From assembly GCA_002013415.1 (NCBI GenBank), contig MAEX01000001.1, positions 124,001 through 188,000 on the forward strand: 64,000 nt of DNA. The letters run 5' to 3'. The position numbers and the translations under genes were made by a program. This DNA is from Mycobacterium sp. D16Q14 (lineage in GTDB: Bacteria > Actinomycetota > Actinomycetes > Mycobacteriales > Mycobacteriaceae). Shown here one piece after another: positions 48,212 through 57,800 of the stretch; position 1 is the first letter of the stretch, and every line of letters begins with the position of its first letter. The notes under the pieces were generated by a model. It worked only from the letters and a program-made list of their open reading frames with translations, was not told the origin of the DNA and made no database searches.

Positions 48212-48796
48212 ATGTCGGTAGTGTGCGGGGCCGTGCGAAGGATGGATTTGGTGGGCGCGCTGACTGTGCTGCCGGCTGTGATCGTGCTCGCCTCAGCCTG
48301 CACCGGCGGCGACAGCACGGTGTCCAAGACACCGGCCAACACCATCACATCCCCCTCGCCACCTCCCGGACCGGCGGGTTCCGCGACCAAGCCCAAACCC
48401 CCGCCTTCGACTCAAGACGACTGCGCGATCAATCTGAAGGATCCGGCCGTCGCGGCCGCCGTCGCACTCCTACCCCCCGGCCCCAATAGCGAGGCCACGT
48501 GGAATCCGGTGCCAGTGGCAGGCAACTACAACAAGTGCGCTCCCCTCTCGGCGGTCATCGTCGCCGCAGATACGCATGAGCCCGCGCCCCCTACCCGCGC
48601 CGTGTTCTTCCACCTGGGTGGTGTGATCTCGCATGGCGTCCCTGACACGTATGGATACAACGCCATCGATCTATCGGCGAGCACCTTGGACACCGTGGTG
48701 CTCAACTTCTCCAACGGCATCCCCGGCCTGGAGAGTGTGGTGTCGTTCCGCTGGAACGGATCTGGCGTGGAAAAGGTGCAACAGGCAACGCAGTAG
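48212..48796 (+). CDS. lprE: LppP/LprE-family lipoprotein
   Basis: A 194-residue lipoprotein with a signal peptide, lipobox LASAC, a Thr/Pro/Ser-rich linker (KPPPSTQ region) and a LppP/LprE domain: DDCAINLKDPAVAAAVALLP, EATWNPVPVAGNYNKCAPLSAVIV, AVFFHLGGVISHGVPDTYGYN. It matches Rv1252c (LprE) by place, divergent from deaD. The start is taken at the ATG at 48212; the ATG at 48242 is an alternative. Function is unknown; it stands 36 bp ahead of the nuclease-helicase gene. Confidence 0.84.
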   Translation: MSVVCGAVRRMDLVGALTVLPAVIVLASACTGGDSTVSKTPANTITSPSPPPGPAGSATKPKPPPSTQDDCAINLKDPAVAAAVALLPPGPNSEATWNPVPVAGNYNKCAPLSAVIVAADTHEPAPPTRAVFFHLGGVISHGVPDTYGYNAIDLSASTLDTVVLNFSNGIPGLESVVSFRWNGSGVEKVQQATQ

Positions 48797-48832
48797 GGCA
48801 TCTTCGTCGGTGCGAGCACCTACAGTGATCGG

Positions 48833-51800
48833 GTGTTCGTCCTCGACGACCGGGTCGTCTACAGCGCTTCGGATCTTGCCTCCGCCGCCCGCTGTGAATA
48901 CGCCCTGTTGCGGGCCTTCGACGCCAAGCTCGGATGGGGACCGGCTCCCCCTCGTGATGATGAACTCCTGGCGCGCACCGCGACTTTGGGGGATGCCCAT
49001 GAGGCTCACCACCTAGCCGAGCTGCTGAAGCGCTTCGGTTCCGGGGTCGCCAGCATTCCCTTTCCCCCCACCTTCACGCTCGACGGACTCCATGCGGTCG
49101 CCGCTGCTACGAAACGGGCCTTCGAGGACGGGCTCCCGGTGGTGTACCAGGCCGCGATGTTCGACGGTCGGTTCCTCGGTTTCGCGGACTTCGTGGTCCG
49201 GGAGGAACAGACCTACCGCGTCTGTGACACCAAACTGGCCCGCAGCGCCAAGGTGACGGCCCTGCTGCAGTTGGCGGCATACGCCGACAGCCTGATGACA
49301 ACAGGTGTGCCGGTGTCCCCGGAAGTGCGGCTGATCCTGGGCGACCGTTCGGCCGTTGACTATCCCGTGGCCGATCTGGTCGGCGTGTATCGGCAGCGAC
49401 GAATCCAATTGCAGGGCTTGCTTGATCGCCATCGGGCAGGCGGCGTTCCGGTGCAGTGGTCCGATGAGCACGTCCGCGCCTGCTTCCGCTGTCCCGTGTG
49501 TGAGCCGGAGGTCGAACGCACCGATGACTTGCTACTTGTCGCGGGCATGCGGATCAGTCAGCGGGCTGCACTGCTGGACGCCGGGGTGAGCACCGTCGCG
49601 GAGCTTGCCGCGGGCCCCGGCACCGTCGCCGACATGTCGGCGCGCAGCCTGCAACAATTGATGGCGCAGGCCGAGTTACAGGTTCGCCAACGAGACAGTG
49701 GCACACCACAGTTCGAGGTTACCGATCCGATTCCGCTGGGCACAATGCCCGCCCCCAATCCCGGAGACATCTTTTTCGACTTCGAGGGCGATCCGTTGTG
49801 GACCGAGGACGGGGTGCAGTGGGGGCTGGAGTACCTGTTCGGCGTGCTCGAGTATGACCGGTCCGGCAAGGAGAAATTCCGGCCGATTTGGGCTCATGAT
49901 CGCCACAGCGAACGAAAGGCCTTGATCACCTTCCTGGATCTGGTGGCCAAACGCCGCCGCCGTTATCCGGGGATGCACGTCTACCACTACGCGGCGTACG
50001 AAAAGACCGCACTGCTGCGCCTTGCCGGCCGGTACGGTGTCGGCGAGGAACAGATCGACGAGCTCTTGCGCGACAACGTACTGGTCGACCTCTATCCCGT
50101 GGTGCGCAAGAGCATTCGATCCGGCTCCAGTGGTTACGGGCTCAAGGCATTGGAGCCGCTGTTTATCGAATCCGGAAAGCGCTCCGGGGACGTCACGACT
50201 GCGGTGGATTCTATCAACGAATACGCGCGCTATTGCGCACTGCGCGATAGCGCTGACCCGGCGGCGCAGGAAGTACTGGACTCCATCGCCGAGTACAACC
50301 GTTACGACTGCGCTTCGACGCGCAAGCTCCGGGATTGGCTGCTGATGCGGGCTTTTGAGCACGGCATTACCCACCTATCCTCTTCGGCCGCTGTCAGCGA
50401 CAAGGAGGAGCCGGAGCCCGATGGGATTGGCATGGCGCTGGCGGCATTCGTGGGAGATGCCGGTCCGGCCGATCGGAGCGCCGAACAAACCGCGGCGGCC
50501 ATGGTGTCGGCAGCACGCGGATATCACACTCGAGAGCGAAAACCATTCTGGTGGAGCCACTTCGACAGACTGAACAACCCCGTCGACGAATGGGCGGATA
50601 CCGCTGGGGTTTTCATCGTCGAGGGCGCCCAGTTGGTCGAGGACTGGCATAAATCTGGAAGTCAGCGCAAGCTCCGACGACATGTGAAACTGACGGGCGA
50701 CCTCGCCGGGGGAGTCCTCGACGACAGCGTCTACGCGCTCTATGAACCGCCGGCACCGACGGGGCTCGGCGACGGGGACCCCGATCGGCGGGCATCTGGA
50801 TCGGCGACGGTGGTGGAGGTCACCGAATCCGGCGGCGTCCCCGTAGAGGTGACGATCCAGGAGCTCACCCCGAAGAACGGCGAGGTGTTCTCCGCGATGC
50901 CGATGGCTCTTGCACCGGGCGCGCCGGTGATGACCAAGGCATTGGAAGCCGCGATCGAGCAAGTCGCCCTGGGCGTTGCCCACCGTCTCCCCGAGCTTCC
51001 CCATACCGCATCCCTTGATATTCTGTTGCGCCGCAACCCCCGTGGCGGGCCGCTGCCGTCAGTAGGTGACGACGGGTATGCGGGAGCCATCACCTCCGCC
51101 TTGCGCAATCTGGACTCGTCATACCTGGCCGTACATGGCCCGCCGGGGACCGGCAAGACCTTCACCGCGGCACGCGTCATCGCCGAGCTGGTGACGCGGG
51201 AGGGCTGGCTTGTTGGCGTGGTGGCCCAGTCTCATGCCGTCGTGGAACATCTCCTGGACCAGGTCGTCGCTGCGGGGGTACCGCCCGAGCGAGTCGCGAA
51301 GAAAGCATCGCCATACAGCGGTGATGCCGCGTGGACTCAGATTCGGGATAGCGACTACGCGGGCTTCATCGCATCCCACGCCAGCGAAGGCGCGGTCATC
51401 GGAGGCACCGCATGGGATTTCGCGAACACCACCCGTGTCTCCGATGGCGTACTACGCCTGCTGGTCATTGATGAGGCCGGCCAGTTCAGCCTGGCGAATA
51501 CGCTTGCGGTGGCACGGGGAGCGCAGAACCTGCTGCTGCTCGGCGATCCGCAGCAGCTGCCGCAAGTGTCGCAGGGTGTGCATCCGGAACCGGTGGACAC
51601 CTCCGCGCTGGGTTGGCTCGTGGAAGGTCATGGTGCGCTGCCCGTCGACCGCGGGTACTTCCTGGAGCGCTCGTACCGGATGCATCCCGCTCTATGTCAA
51701 CGGGTTTCGGAGCTTTCCTACGACGGTGAACTTGAGTCCGCGGCGCCGGCACGCACCTTGGCCGGACATGATCCTGGAGTACGGACGCTGCTGGTCGACC

Positions 51801-52273
51801 ATGAGGGGAACGCGACCAGCAGTCCACAGGAGGCCGAGGCGATCGCTACAGAAATCGCAGGACTGATCGGGTCGGACTGGACCGACGAATCCGGCACACG
51901 GCCGCTGGCGCAGTCCGACGTGCTGGTGGTGGCTCCGTACAACGCGCAGGTGTTGGCGTTGCGGGCCGCGCTGGCCGCTGCCGGATTAGGCGAGGTGCTG
52001 GTGGGGACCGTGGACAAGTTCCAGGGGCGCCAGGCGCCGGTTGTGTTCGTGTCGATGACCGCCTCGGCCGTCGATGACGTGCCGCGCGGTATGTCGTTCC
52101 TGCTGAACAGGAACCGGCTGAACGTGGCGATCAGCCGAGCGAAGTTCCAGGCGGTGATCGTAAGGTCGCCGGCACTGACCGAATATCTGCCGGCCACCCC
52201 CGACGGGCTTGTCGAGCTCGGGGCGTTCTTGGCTCTAAGTCCAGACCGGACCAATGACGCCGTGCCACACTGA
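48833..52273 (+). CDS. TM0106-family Fe-S RecB-like nuclease / SF1 helicase fusion (Rv1251c type)
   Basis: A 1146-residue multidomain protein. An N-terminal RecB/Cas4-like nuclease has DTKLARSAKV (near 133) and QLAAYADSL (near 145), with Cys21 and a C-x2-C-x2-C cluster in RACFRCPVCEPE (218-224) as probable iron-sulfur ligands. A RNase H-like segment follows (DIFFDFEGDP near 312). The helicase region has Walker A GPPGTGKTFTA (near 768), Walker B LVIDEAGQFS (near 877) and RLNVAISRAK (near 1093). The start is a GTG. DNA2-like repair or R-loop processing is inferred. It corresponds to Rv1251c. Confidence 0.9.
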   Translation: MFVLDDRVVYSASDLASAARCEYALLRAFDAKLGWGPAPPRDDELLARTATLGDAHEAHHLAELLKRFGSGVASIPFPPTFTLDGLHAVAAATKRAFEDGLPVVYQAAMFDGRFLGFADFVVREEQTYRVCDTKLARSAKVTALLQLAAYADSLMTTGVPVSPEVRLILGDRSAVDYPVADLVGVYRQRRIQLQGLLDRHRAGGVPVQWSDEHVRACFRCPVCEPEVERTDDLLLVAGMRISQRAALLDAGVSTVAELAAGPGTVADMSARSLQQLMAQAELQVRQRDSGTPQFEVTDPIPLGTMPAPNPGDIFFDFEGDPLWTEDGVQWGLEYLFGVLEYDRSGKEKFRPIWAHDRHSERKALITFLDLVAKRRRRYPGMHVYHYAAYEKTALLRLAGRYGVGEEQIDELLRDNVLVDLYPVVRKSIRSGSSGYGLKALEPLFIESGKRSGDVTTAVDSINEYARYCALRDSADPAAQEVLDSIAEYNRYDCASTRKLRDWLLMRAFEHGITHLSSSAAVSDKEEPEPDGIGMALAAFVGDAGPADRSAEQTAAAMVSAARGYHTRERKPFWWSHFDRLNNPVDEWADTAGVFIVEGAQLVEDWHKSGSQRKLRRHVKLTGDLAGGVLDDSVYALYEPPAPTGLGDGDPDRRASGSATVVEVTESGGVPVEVTIQELTPKNGEVFSAMPMALAPGAPVMTKALEAAIEQVALGVAHRLPELPHTASLDILLRRNPRGGPLPSVGDDGYAGAITSALRNLDSSYLAVHGPPGTGKTFTAARVIAELVTREGWLVGVVAQSHAVVEHLLDQVVAAGVPPERVAKKASPYSGDAAWTQIRDSDYAGFIASHASEGAVIGGTAWDFANTTRVSDGVLRLLVIDEAGQFSLANTLAVARGAQNLLLLGDPQQLPQVSQGVHPEPVDTSALGWLVEGHGALPVDRGYFLERSYRMHPALCQRVSELSYDGELESAAPARTLAGHDPGVRTLLVDHEGNATSSPQEAEAIATEIAGLIGSDWTDESGTRPLAQSDVLVVAPYNAQVLALRAALAAAGLGEVLVGTVDKFQGRQAPVVFVSMTASAVDDVPRGMSFLLNRNRLNVAISRAKFQAVIVRSPALTEYLPATPDGLVELGAFLALSPDRTNDAVPH

Positions 52274-52278
52274 GGTCC

Positions 52279-53637
52279 ATGTCTTTGCTTGTGGATGACC
52301 TCGTCCAGATAGTCGGCGATCGGTACGTCAGCACCGATACCGACGTGCTGGCCGGCCGTACGATCGACCACACCGGCCGCTACCGCGGTACCGCGAGCAT
52401 CCTGACCCGCCCCGGCTCCGCCGAGGAAGTCGGCGCAATCCTGAAGGCTTGCAAGGCGCACGGCCAGCCCGTTACCACCCAGGGCGGCCGCACGTCGATG
52501 GTCGCCGGGACCGTTCCCGAGCATCAAGACGTGTTGCTATCCACCGAGCGGCTCACCGAGATCGGCGCCATCGACACCGTCGACCGCCGGATCCGCGCCG
52601 GATCAGGTGTAACCCTGGCAGCACTGCAACAAGCCGCCGCCAAGGAGAACCTGCAATTCGGCGTCGACATCGGCTCACGCGACTCGGCCACTCTGGGTGG
52701 CATGGCATCCACCAACGCCGGCGGCCTGCGCACGGTGCGTTACGGCAACATGCGCGAGCAGGTCATCGGCGTGCAGGTCGCCCTCCCCGACGGATCAATC
52801 ATGCAGCGCCATAGTGATGTTCGTGCCGACAACACGGGCTACGACCTCACCAGCCTGTTTGTCGGCGCCGAGGGCACCCTCGGCGTCATCACCGCGCTCG
52901 AACTGCGCCTGCATCCGGTCCCGAAACACAGCGTCGCGGCGATCACCGGGTTCGACCAACTGGATCAGCTGGTGGAGGCAAGCCGGATCTTCCGTGATCT
53001 CAGCGGAATTGCCGCACTCGAGCTCATGGACGCCAGGTTGGGCATTCCGAGCCCCGTGGACAATCCATGGCTGCTGCTCATCGAACTCGCCCGCGATAGC
53101 GACCCCACCGAAGATCTAGCCGAAGCTCTCGACGCCGCCGGTGCGGCCGAGCGTGCGGCCGTCGGTTTGGATGCCAACTCCCGTGAACGCCTTTGGCAGG
53201 TGCGCGAATCCATCGCCGAAGCGCTGGGAACCTACGGCCCACCGCTGAAATTCGATGTAGCACTGCCGCTGACACACATCGGCGAGTTCGAACGACGTGC
53301 CACCGCACTGATCGCGGAGAAGGTCCCCGATGCGATACCTGTCTTGTTCGGTCATGTCGGAGAAGGTAACCTGCACTTAAATGTGTTGCGCTGCCCCGAC
53401 TCCACCGCGTTGTATCAGCCTATGATGACGCTCATCGCCGAGCTGGGCGGCAATGTCAGCTCAGAGCACGGAGTCGGGACAATCAAACGCGACTACCTCA
53501 GCATGGCCCGTACCCCCGGCGACATCGCCGCCATGCGGGCTGTCAAGGAGGCTTTCGATCCCACCGGGTTCCTGAACCCCGCGGTGTTGTTCGGGCGCAG
53601 TCCGGAGGGAAACGGTGCTGCCGGGCGAGAGTCATGA
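52279..53637 (+). CDS. FAD-linked oxidase, GlcD/D-lactate type (second copy)
   Basis: A 452-residue flavoprotein with the same fold as the one at 41950-43317. The FAD domain shows VTTQGGRTSMVAG and DIGSRDSATLGGMASTNAGG; the C-terminal end has GHVGEGNLHLNVLRC, VSSEHGVGTIKRDYLS and PTGFLNPAVLFG. Likely oxidises a D-2-hydroxyacid or similar substrate with electrons to FAD. It starts 5 bp after the helicase gene and overlaps the NTF2-like gene by 4 bp. No M. tuberculosis counterpart lies at this position, so it is an insertion relative to that genome. Confidence 0.9.
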   Translation: MSLLVDDLVQIVGDRYVSTDTDVLAGRTIDHTGRYRGTASILTRPGSAEEVGAILKACKAHGQPVTTQGGRTSMVAGTVPEHQDVLLSTERLTEIGAIDTVDRRIRAGSGVTLAALQQAAAKENLQFGVDIGSRDSATLGGMASTNAGGLRTVRYGNMREQVIGVQVALPDGSIMQRHSDVRADNTGYDLTSLFVGAEGTLGVITALELRLHPVPKHSVAAITGFDQLDQLVEASRIFRDLSGIAALELMDARLGIPSPVDNPWLLLIELARDSDPTEDLAEALDAAGAAERAAVGLDANSRERLWQVRESIAEALGTYGPPLKFDVALPLTHIGEFERRATALIAEKVPDAIPVLFGHVGEGNLHLNVLRCPDSTALYQPMMTLIAELGGNVSSEHGVGTIKRDYLSMARTPGDIAAMRAVKEAFDPTGFLNPAVLFGRSPEGNGAAGRES

Positions 53638-53987
53638 CGCTCACCATTGACCCCGAGAAGTTCAGCCGGGAGTGGTACGCGGCGTGGAACGCACACGATA
53701 TCGAGGCGGTGCTGGCGCATTTCCACGAGGACGCGATCTTTACCTCTGCCTATGGCGCCGAGATAGCGCCGGAGACCGGGGGCATCTTTCGGGGCAAGAA
53801 GGCGATCCGCGACTACTGGGCCGAAGCCCTCACCCGCAACCCGGATCTGCATTTCGAGCCCGTCGGCACCTACGTGGGCGCAGGGGCTGTCGTCATCAAC
53901 TACCGGAACCACAAGGGCGGCCTCGTCAACGAGGTCCTAATCTTCGACGGCGCCAGCGTGATCGAGGGACACGGCACGTACCTGTGA
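53634..53987 (+). CDS. NTF2/SnoaL-like small enzyme or binding protein
   Basis: A 117-residue protein with the cone-shaped NTF2-like fold: the first helix FSREWYAAWNAHDIEAVLAHF, then DAIFTSAYG and the ligand-pocket strands ending EGHGTYL. Members bind or isomerise small hydrophobic molecules; the His and Asp residues of a SnoaL site are not obvious, so the activity is unclear. It overlaps the FAD oxidase by 4 bp, so they likely act together on one substrate. Its last 51 bp overlap the converging MFS gene. Confidence 0.78.
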   Translation: MTLTIDPEKFSREWYAAWNAHDIEAVLAHFHEDAIFTSAYGAEIAPETGGIFRGKKAIRDYWAEALTRNPDLHFEPVGTYVGAGAVVINYRNHKGGLVNEVLIFDGASVIEGHGTYL

Positions 53988-55448
53988 ACCGGTCGGCCGC
54001 ATGAAAAGTGCCGCCACCAAACCGATCGCCAACGCGGCCACACCCAGCAGCATCGACTGGGACATCGCCGCCGAGAACGGGGCGCGCAACCCGGGCGGCA
54101 GCACCCCATCTGACGCGGAATCGACCGAAGAGGATGGCATTGCGGACATGTTCGAAGCCAGCCGCGCCGTCATCAACGCGCCCATCGCCGAGCTGCCCAC
54201 CACTCCTCCGACCTGGCGCAGCGTGTTGTAGACGCCAGACCCGGCACCGGCCACCGCGGAAGGCAGGTTCCGCGTAGCGGTGGTGGCCAAGGGCCCCCAG
54301 ATGCAAGCCATGGCCGCACCGATACCCGCTGCGGGCAGCAAGAGCTGCCACATCTGAGTTTCCGGCCGCATCATCGCCGTCCACCACAACGTCGAGGTGA
54401 TCATCGACGCGATGCCGCCGCCGATCAACACCGATGGACGCACCCTGTCGACTAGCCAGCCGGACACCGGCGCCAAGATCGCGCTCACGATCGCCGTCGG
54501 GGCCTGCGTCAGCGCCGCCTTGGTCGGTGAAAACCCCAGTGCCAATTGTGTATAGAACATCATGGGTAAACCGGTGGAGATCACACAAAAACTCATCGAC
54601 GCGATGCTCACACCGGCGAGCGAGAAGTTGCGGTCCACGAACAGCCGCAGCGGAATCAGCGGTTCACCCCGATTCGCCGACTGCCACCACACGAACACGC
54701 CCAGGGCCGCCAGACCGGCCGCCATCATGCCCCATATCCCCGGCGCCCAGTGGAAGCTCTCCCCTTCCTGCAATGCGAAGACGAACGCGAACATGCCCGT
54801 GGCGGAGAGCGCGATACCTAGGAGATCCAGTCGATGCGGGTGCGTCGGCATGCACGGGATATAGATGGCGCCCAGGATGATTCCCAACACTCCCACCGGG
54901 ACGTTGACGTAGAAGATCCACTGCCAACCCCACCCGTCGACCAACAGGCCGCCGGCGACCGGGCCGACCAGCGTCGCGATTCCGGCGACCGCACCCCACA
55001 CCCCCATGGCGGTCCCGCGCCGCTGCGGTGGGAACACCCGTTGCACCACCGTGAGTGTCTGCGGGGTCAGCATCGCCGCACCGAGCCCCTGCACCACTCG
55101 CGCCGTGATCAGCCAGCCGATCGATCCGGCCAGCCCGCACCACAGCGAGGCGGCGGTGAAGACGACCAGTCCTGCCAAATACATGGACCTCGGGCCGAAC
55201 TGATCTCCGAGTCGCCCGGTGGTCAGCAGTGGCACCGCGTAGCCCAACAGGTAGGCGCTGGTGACCCACACCGTCGCCGAGTAGTCGGCACCGAAAGCGA
55301 TCTTGATGGCGGGATTGGCGACCGACACGATCGTCGAGTCGAGCAAGATCATGAACAGGCCGAACAGCACCACCCACAACGTTGTCCAGGGTCGCGGATA
55401 CTCAGACTGCACGGCTACGGAATCTCGTCGTGGTTCAGGTGGTGACAC
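53937..55448 (-). CDS. MFS drug exporter, DHA2 family (EmrB/QacA type, Rv1250-like)
   Basis: A 503-residue fourteen-helix transporter. The family motifs are LFMILLDSTIVSVANPAI (helix 1), GYAVPLLTTGRLGDQFGPR (loop 2-3) and ARVVQGLGAAMLTPQTLTVV (helix 5), as in EmrB/QacA drug/H+ antiporters. The start is a GTG (55446-55448) that overlaps the upstream MFS stop by 14 bp, so the two are coupled. By position it corresponds to Rv1250. The 3' end overlaps the convergent NTF2-like gene by 51 bp. Substrates are unknown. Confidence 0.9.
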   Translation of the reverse strand: MSPPEPRRDSVAVQSEYPRPWTTLWVVLFGLFMILLDSTIVSVANPAIKIAFGADYSATVWVTSAYLLGYAVPLLTTGRLGDQFGPRSMYLAGLVVFTAASLWCGLAGSIGWLITARVVQGLGAAMLTPQTLTVVQRVFPPQRRGTAMGVWGAVAGIATLVGPVAGGLLVDGWGWQWIFYVNVPVGVLGIILGAIYIPCMPTHPHRLDLLGIALSATGMFAFVFALQEGESFHWAPGIWGMMAAGLAALGVFVWWQSANRGEPLIPLRLFVDRNFSLAGVSIASMSFCVISTGLPMMFYTQLALGFSPTKAALTQAPTAIVSAILAPVSGWLVDRVRPSVLIGGGIASMITSTLWWTAMMRPETQMWQLLLPAAGIGAAMACIWGPLATTATRNLPSAVAGAGSGVYNTLRQVGGVVGSSAMGALMTARLASNMSAMPSSSVDSASDGVLPPGLRAPFSAAMSQSMLLGVAALAIGLVAALFMRPTGSQVRAVSLDHAGAVED

Positions 55449-56718
55449 GATTTCTCACGACGGCCAGCCCCGCCAGAGCCAGCACAACCCCGATCGTCAT
55501 GACGACCGCGACGGCAAGTGCGTTATTGCCCAACGCGCCCACCAACGGCGCGATCACCGCTCCCACGCCGAACTGCGAGGCACCCAGCACTGCCGCCGAG
55601 GTGCCGGCCGCCTCGCCATGGCGAGACAACGCCAAGGCCGGCGCGTTGGGAATGACGAAGCCCATAAACGCCATCAGCGTCCACACCGGAGCCACGAAGC
55701 CGACCAGCCCACCGATGCCGAGCCCGGCCAGTACCAGCAGCACCACCGCCGGAATCAGGGCCAGCGACAGGCACCACTGCACGATCTGTTGCGGTTCGAA
55801 TCGCTTGAGCAACACCACGTTCAACTGTGAGGCCGCGACAAACGCGATGGCGCCCGCACCGAACACGATCGCGAACACCTGCGGGTTCATGCCGTACTGC
55901 CCCTGCAACACGAAGGACGCACCCGAGATATAGGCGAACAGACCCGACAACGACAGCCCGGCAACAAGCACCAGGACCACGAAAACCTTGTCGCGCAACA
56001 GATCGCGATAGGTCTGCAGAATTCCCCTCACCCGCAGCGGCCGCCGCGCGCTCGGCGGCAAGGTCTCCGGCAGCGCCACCACCGCAAGGATGAGAAGCAG
56101 CACCCCCAGACACGACAACGCGGCGAACACGTTCTGCCATGAGCCGTGCACCAGCACGGCCGCGCCCAGCGCGGGAGCCAGAATCGGTGCAATACCGATC
56201 ACCAGGGTGAGCCGGGAGAGCACGGTGGCCGCGGCCTTATCGGTATAGAGGTCACGCACTACGGCCATCGCCACCACCATGGCCGCCGCAGCACCCACCC
56301 CTTCAATCGCCCGCAATACACCCAGCACCACGATATTCGGGGCGATGGTGATGGCCAGCGACGCCGCGATATGCAGGGCCGCCCCGGCGATCAGCGGCAG
56401 GCGTCTGCCGAGCGAATCCGACAGCGGACCCACCAGGAGCTGCCCCAGCCCCAGCCCCAGCAGCGTTCCGGTGAGTGTCAGCTGCGTGAGAGTCGAGGTG
56501 ACGTGCAGATCCGTCCCGATATCGGGCAGGGCTGGCAGGTACATGTCGATGGTGAGCGGCCCCAGGGCGACCATTGCGCCCAATACGGTGATGAGCCACG
56601 CCTTGCCCAGGCGGGTAGTGGGGGGCGAGACCGAATCGTCCGGTGCCGAAACGCCCGCCGGTTCATCCGTGGTCGTCTCACTCCGGGCAGCAGTCACCTC
56701 AGTGTTCAGCGCGCGCAC
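55435..56718 (-). CDS. MFS drug exporter, Bcr/CflA family (DHA1)
   Basis: A 427-residue twelve-helix transporter with the Bcr/CflA signature: GPLTIDMYLPALPDIGTDLH in helix 1, GQLLVGPLSDSLGRRLPL in loop 2-3, and RAIEGVGAAAAMVVAMAVVRD in helix 5. Such pumps export bicyclomycin, chloramphenicol or sulfonamides. The start is placed at a GTG (56716-56718) with GGAAGG 9 nt upstream; an ATG at 56793 adds an unlikely Cys/Arg-rich stretch. It sits between the Rv1250- and Rv1249c-type genes, where M. tuberculosis has none. Confidence 0.88.
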   Translation of the reverse strand: MRALNTEVTAARSETTTDEPAGVSAPDDSVSPPTTRLGKAWLITVLGAMVALGPLTIDMYLPALPDIGTDLHVTSTLTQLTLTGTLLGLGLGQLLVGPLSDSLGRRLPLIAGAALHIAASLAITIAPNIVVLGVLRAIEGVGAAAAMVVAMAVVRDLYTDKAAATVLSRLTLVIGIAPILAPALGAAVLVHGSWQNVFAALSCLGVLLLILAVVALPETLPPSARRPLRVRGILQTYRDLLRDKVFVVLVLVAGLSLSGLFAYISGASFVLQGQYGMNPQVFAIVFGAGAIAFVAASQLNVVLLKRFEPQQIVQWCLSLALIPAVVLLVLAGLGIGGLVGFVAPVWTLMAFMGFVIPNAPALALSRHGEAAGTSAAVLGASQFGVGAVIAPLVGALGNNALAVAVVMTIGVVLALAGLAVVRNRVTT

Positions 56719-57007
56719 GCGGCAAAACCTTCCCTTTCCTAACAAATGTGAGCTGCATCTCACCGATTCCACCCCATGAGGCGGTGCGATCACTTCCCCC
56801 GGATCAACAGATCCGCCACACCCGTCGTCCGACGAGACTGACGGCCGTCGACGAACTACAGCTTGCCAGTTATCGAAAACACACCCGCCGGGCTACCTGT
56901 TAAGGAACGAAAAGCGCTCGTCATTCGTCTTCACTACTGTGAGAACAAATCTTCGCTCACAACAATGTGGACCCATCCAGCCCACCGCACTGAAGGAACA
57001 CACGCCG

Positions 57008-57763
57008 ATGAGCACTCGCATCACCGAACCGCAGCGGCAGCTCGCCTTGGGCGGTAAGGGCAAGGAGACGAAACTCGGGGCCTCCGGCAAGCTTCTCTCA
57101 CTCGTCCTGGACCAGAGCACCAAGGTTCAGGAACCCGCGGTCCGCGCGTATGTCCAGAAGCTACGCACCACCCATCCCGGCGCCGCACCCAGCGACATCA
57201 TCACGATGTTGGAGAAGCGGTACCTGGCGACCGTAATGGGCAGTGGTGCAGCGGTCGGCGCCGCCGCCGCGTTCCCCGGGGTAGGCACTCTGGCCGCCTT
57301 GTCGGCCACCGCCGGGGAGGCCGTGTTGTTCCTGGAGGCGACATCGCTGTTCACCCTCGCACTGGCCGCGGTCCACGACATCGAGCTCGCCAAGATCGAA
57401 CACCGGCACACGCTGGTGCTGGCTGTCCTGCTGGGCGAAGATGGCGAGACGACAGTCTCGGACGTGCTGGGCAAGGAGCGCACCGTCGGTGGCGGCTGGC
57501 TGGCCGAGGCCACCTCGACACTGCCGGTGCCCGCGCTGAGCCATCTCAATGCCACCTTACTCAAGCGGTTCACCAAGAAATTCGCGCTGAAACGCGGTGC
57601 GATAGCGTTCGGCAAGCTGTTGCCGGCCGGCATCGGCGCCGTCATCGGAGCAGGCGGGAACCGGTTCATCGGCAAACGGATTATCACCAACGCACGTAAT
57701 GTCTTTGGGCCTCCCCCGGCCGTATGGCCGGTGCAGTTGCGCCTGGTCGCACCCAAGGGCTAG
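57008..57763 (+). CDS. Conserved hydrophobic protein (Rv1249c type, EcsC-like region)
   Basis: A 251-residue protein of unknown function. The central Ala/Gly-rich region (SGAAVGAAAAFPGVGTLAAL and the following ETSLFTLALAA-like helix) could insert in the membrane and resembles the EcsC family. A basic C-terminal segment (GNRFIGKRIITNARNVFG) follows. The ATG at 57008 (MSTRITEPQRQL) has AAGGA 10 nt upstream; the frame is open 69 nt further without a ribosome site. It lies beside kgd, as Rv1249c does in M. tuberculosis, and ends in a hairpin. The 289-bp gap before it shows no other gene. Confidence 0.75.
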   Translation: MSTRITEPQRQLALGGKGKETKLGASGKLLSLVLDQSTKVQEPAVRAYVQKLRTTHPGAAPSDIITMLEKRYLATVMGSGAAVGAAAAFPGVGTLAALSATAGEAVLFLEATSLFTLALAAVHDIELAKIEHRHTLVLAVLLGEDGETTVSDVLGKERTVGGGWLAEATSTLPVPALSHLNATLLKRFTKKFALKRGAIAFGKLLPAGIGAVIGAGGNRFIGKRIITNARNVFGPPPAVWPVQLRLVAPKG

Positions 57764-57773
57764 CAACAGACAG

Positions 57774-57800
57774 GGGTGGCTGTTCACGGTGCGGCCACCC
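57774..57800 (+). terminator. Hairpin terminator after the Rv1249c-like gene
   Basis: GGGTGGC (57774-57780) pairs with GCCACCC (57794-57800) around a 13-nt loop, 10 bp past the stop codon, and is followed by TTCGGCC. It separates this gene from the kgd leader. A T run is absent. Confidence 0.5.

Noticed and set aside
48833..49600. Cas4-like nuclease as a sign of a CRISPR-Cas locus
   Set aside because: There is no repeat array or other cas gene in the window, and the domain belongs to the TM0106-helicase fusion conserved at this place in M. tuberculosis.
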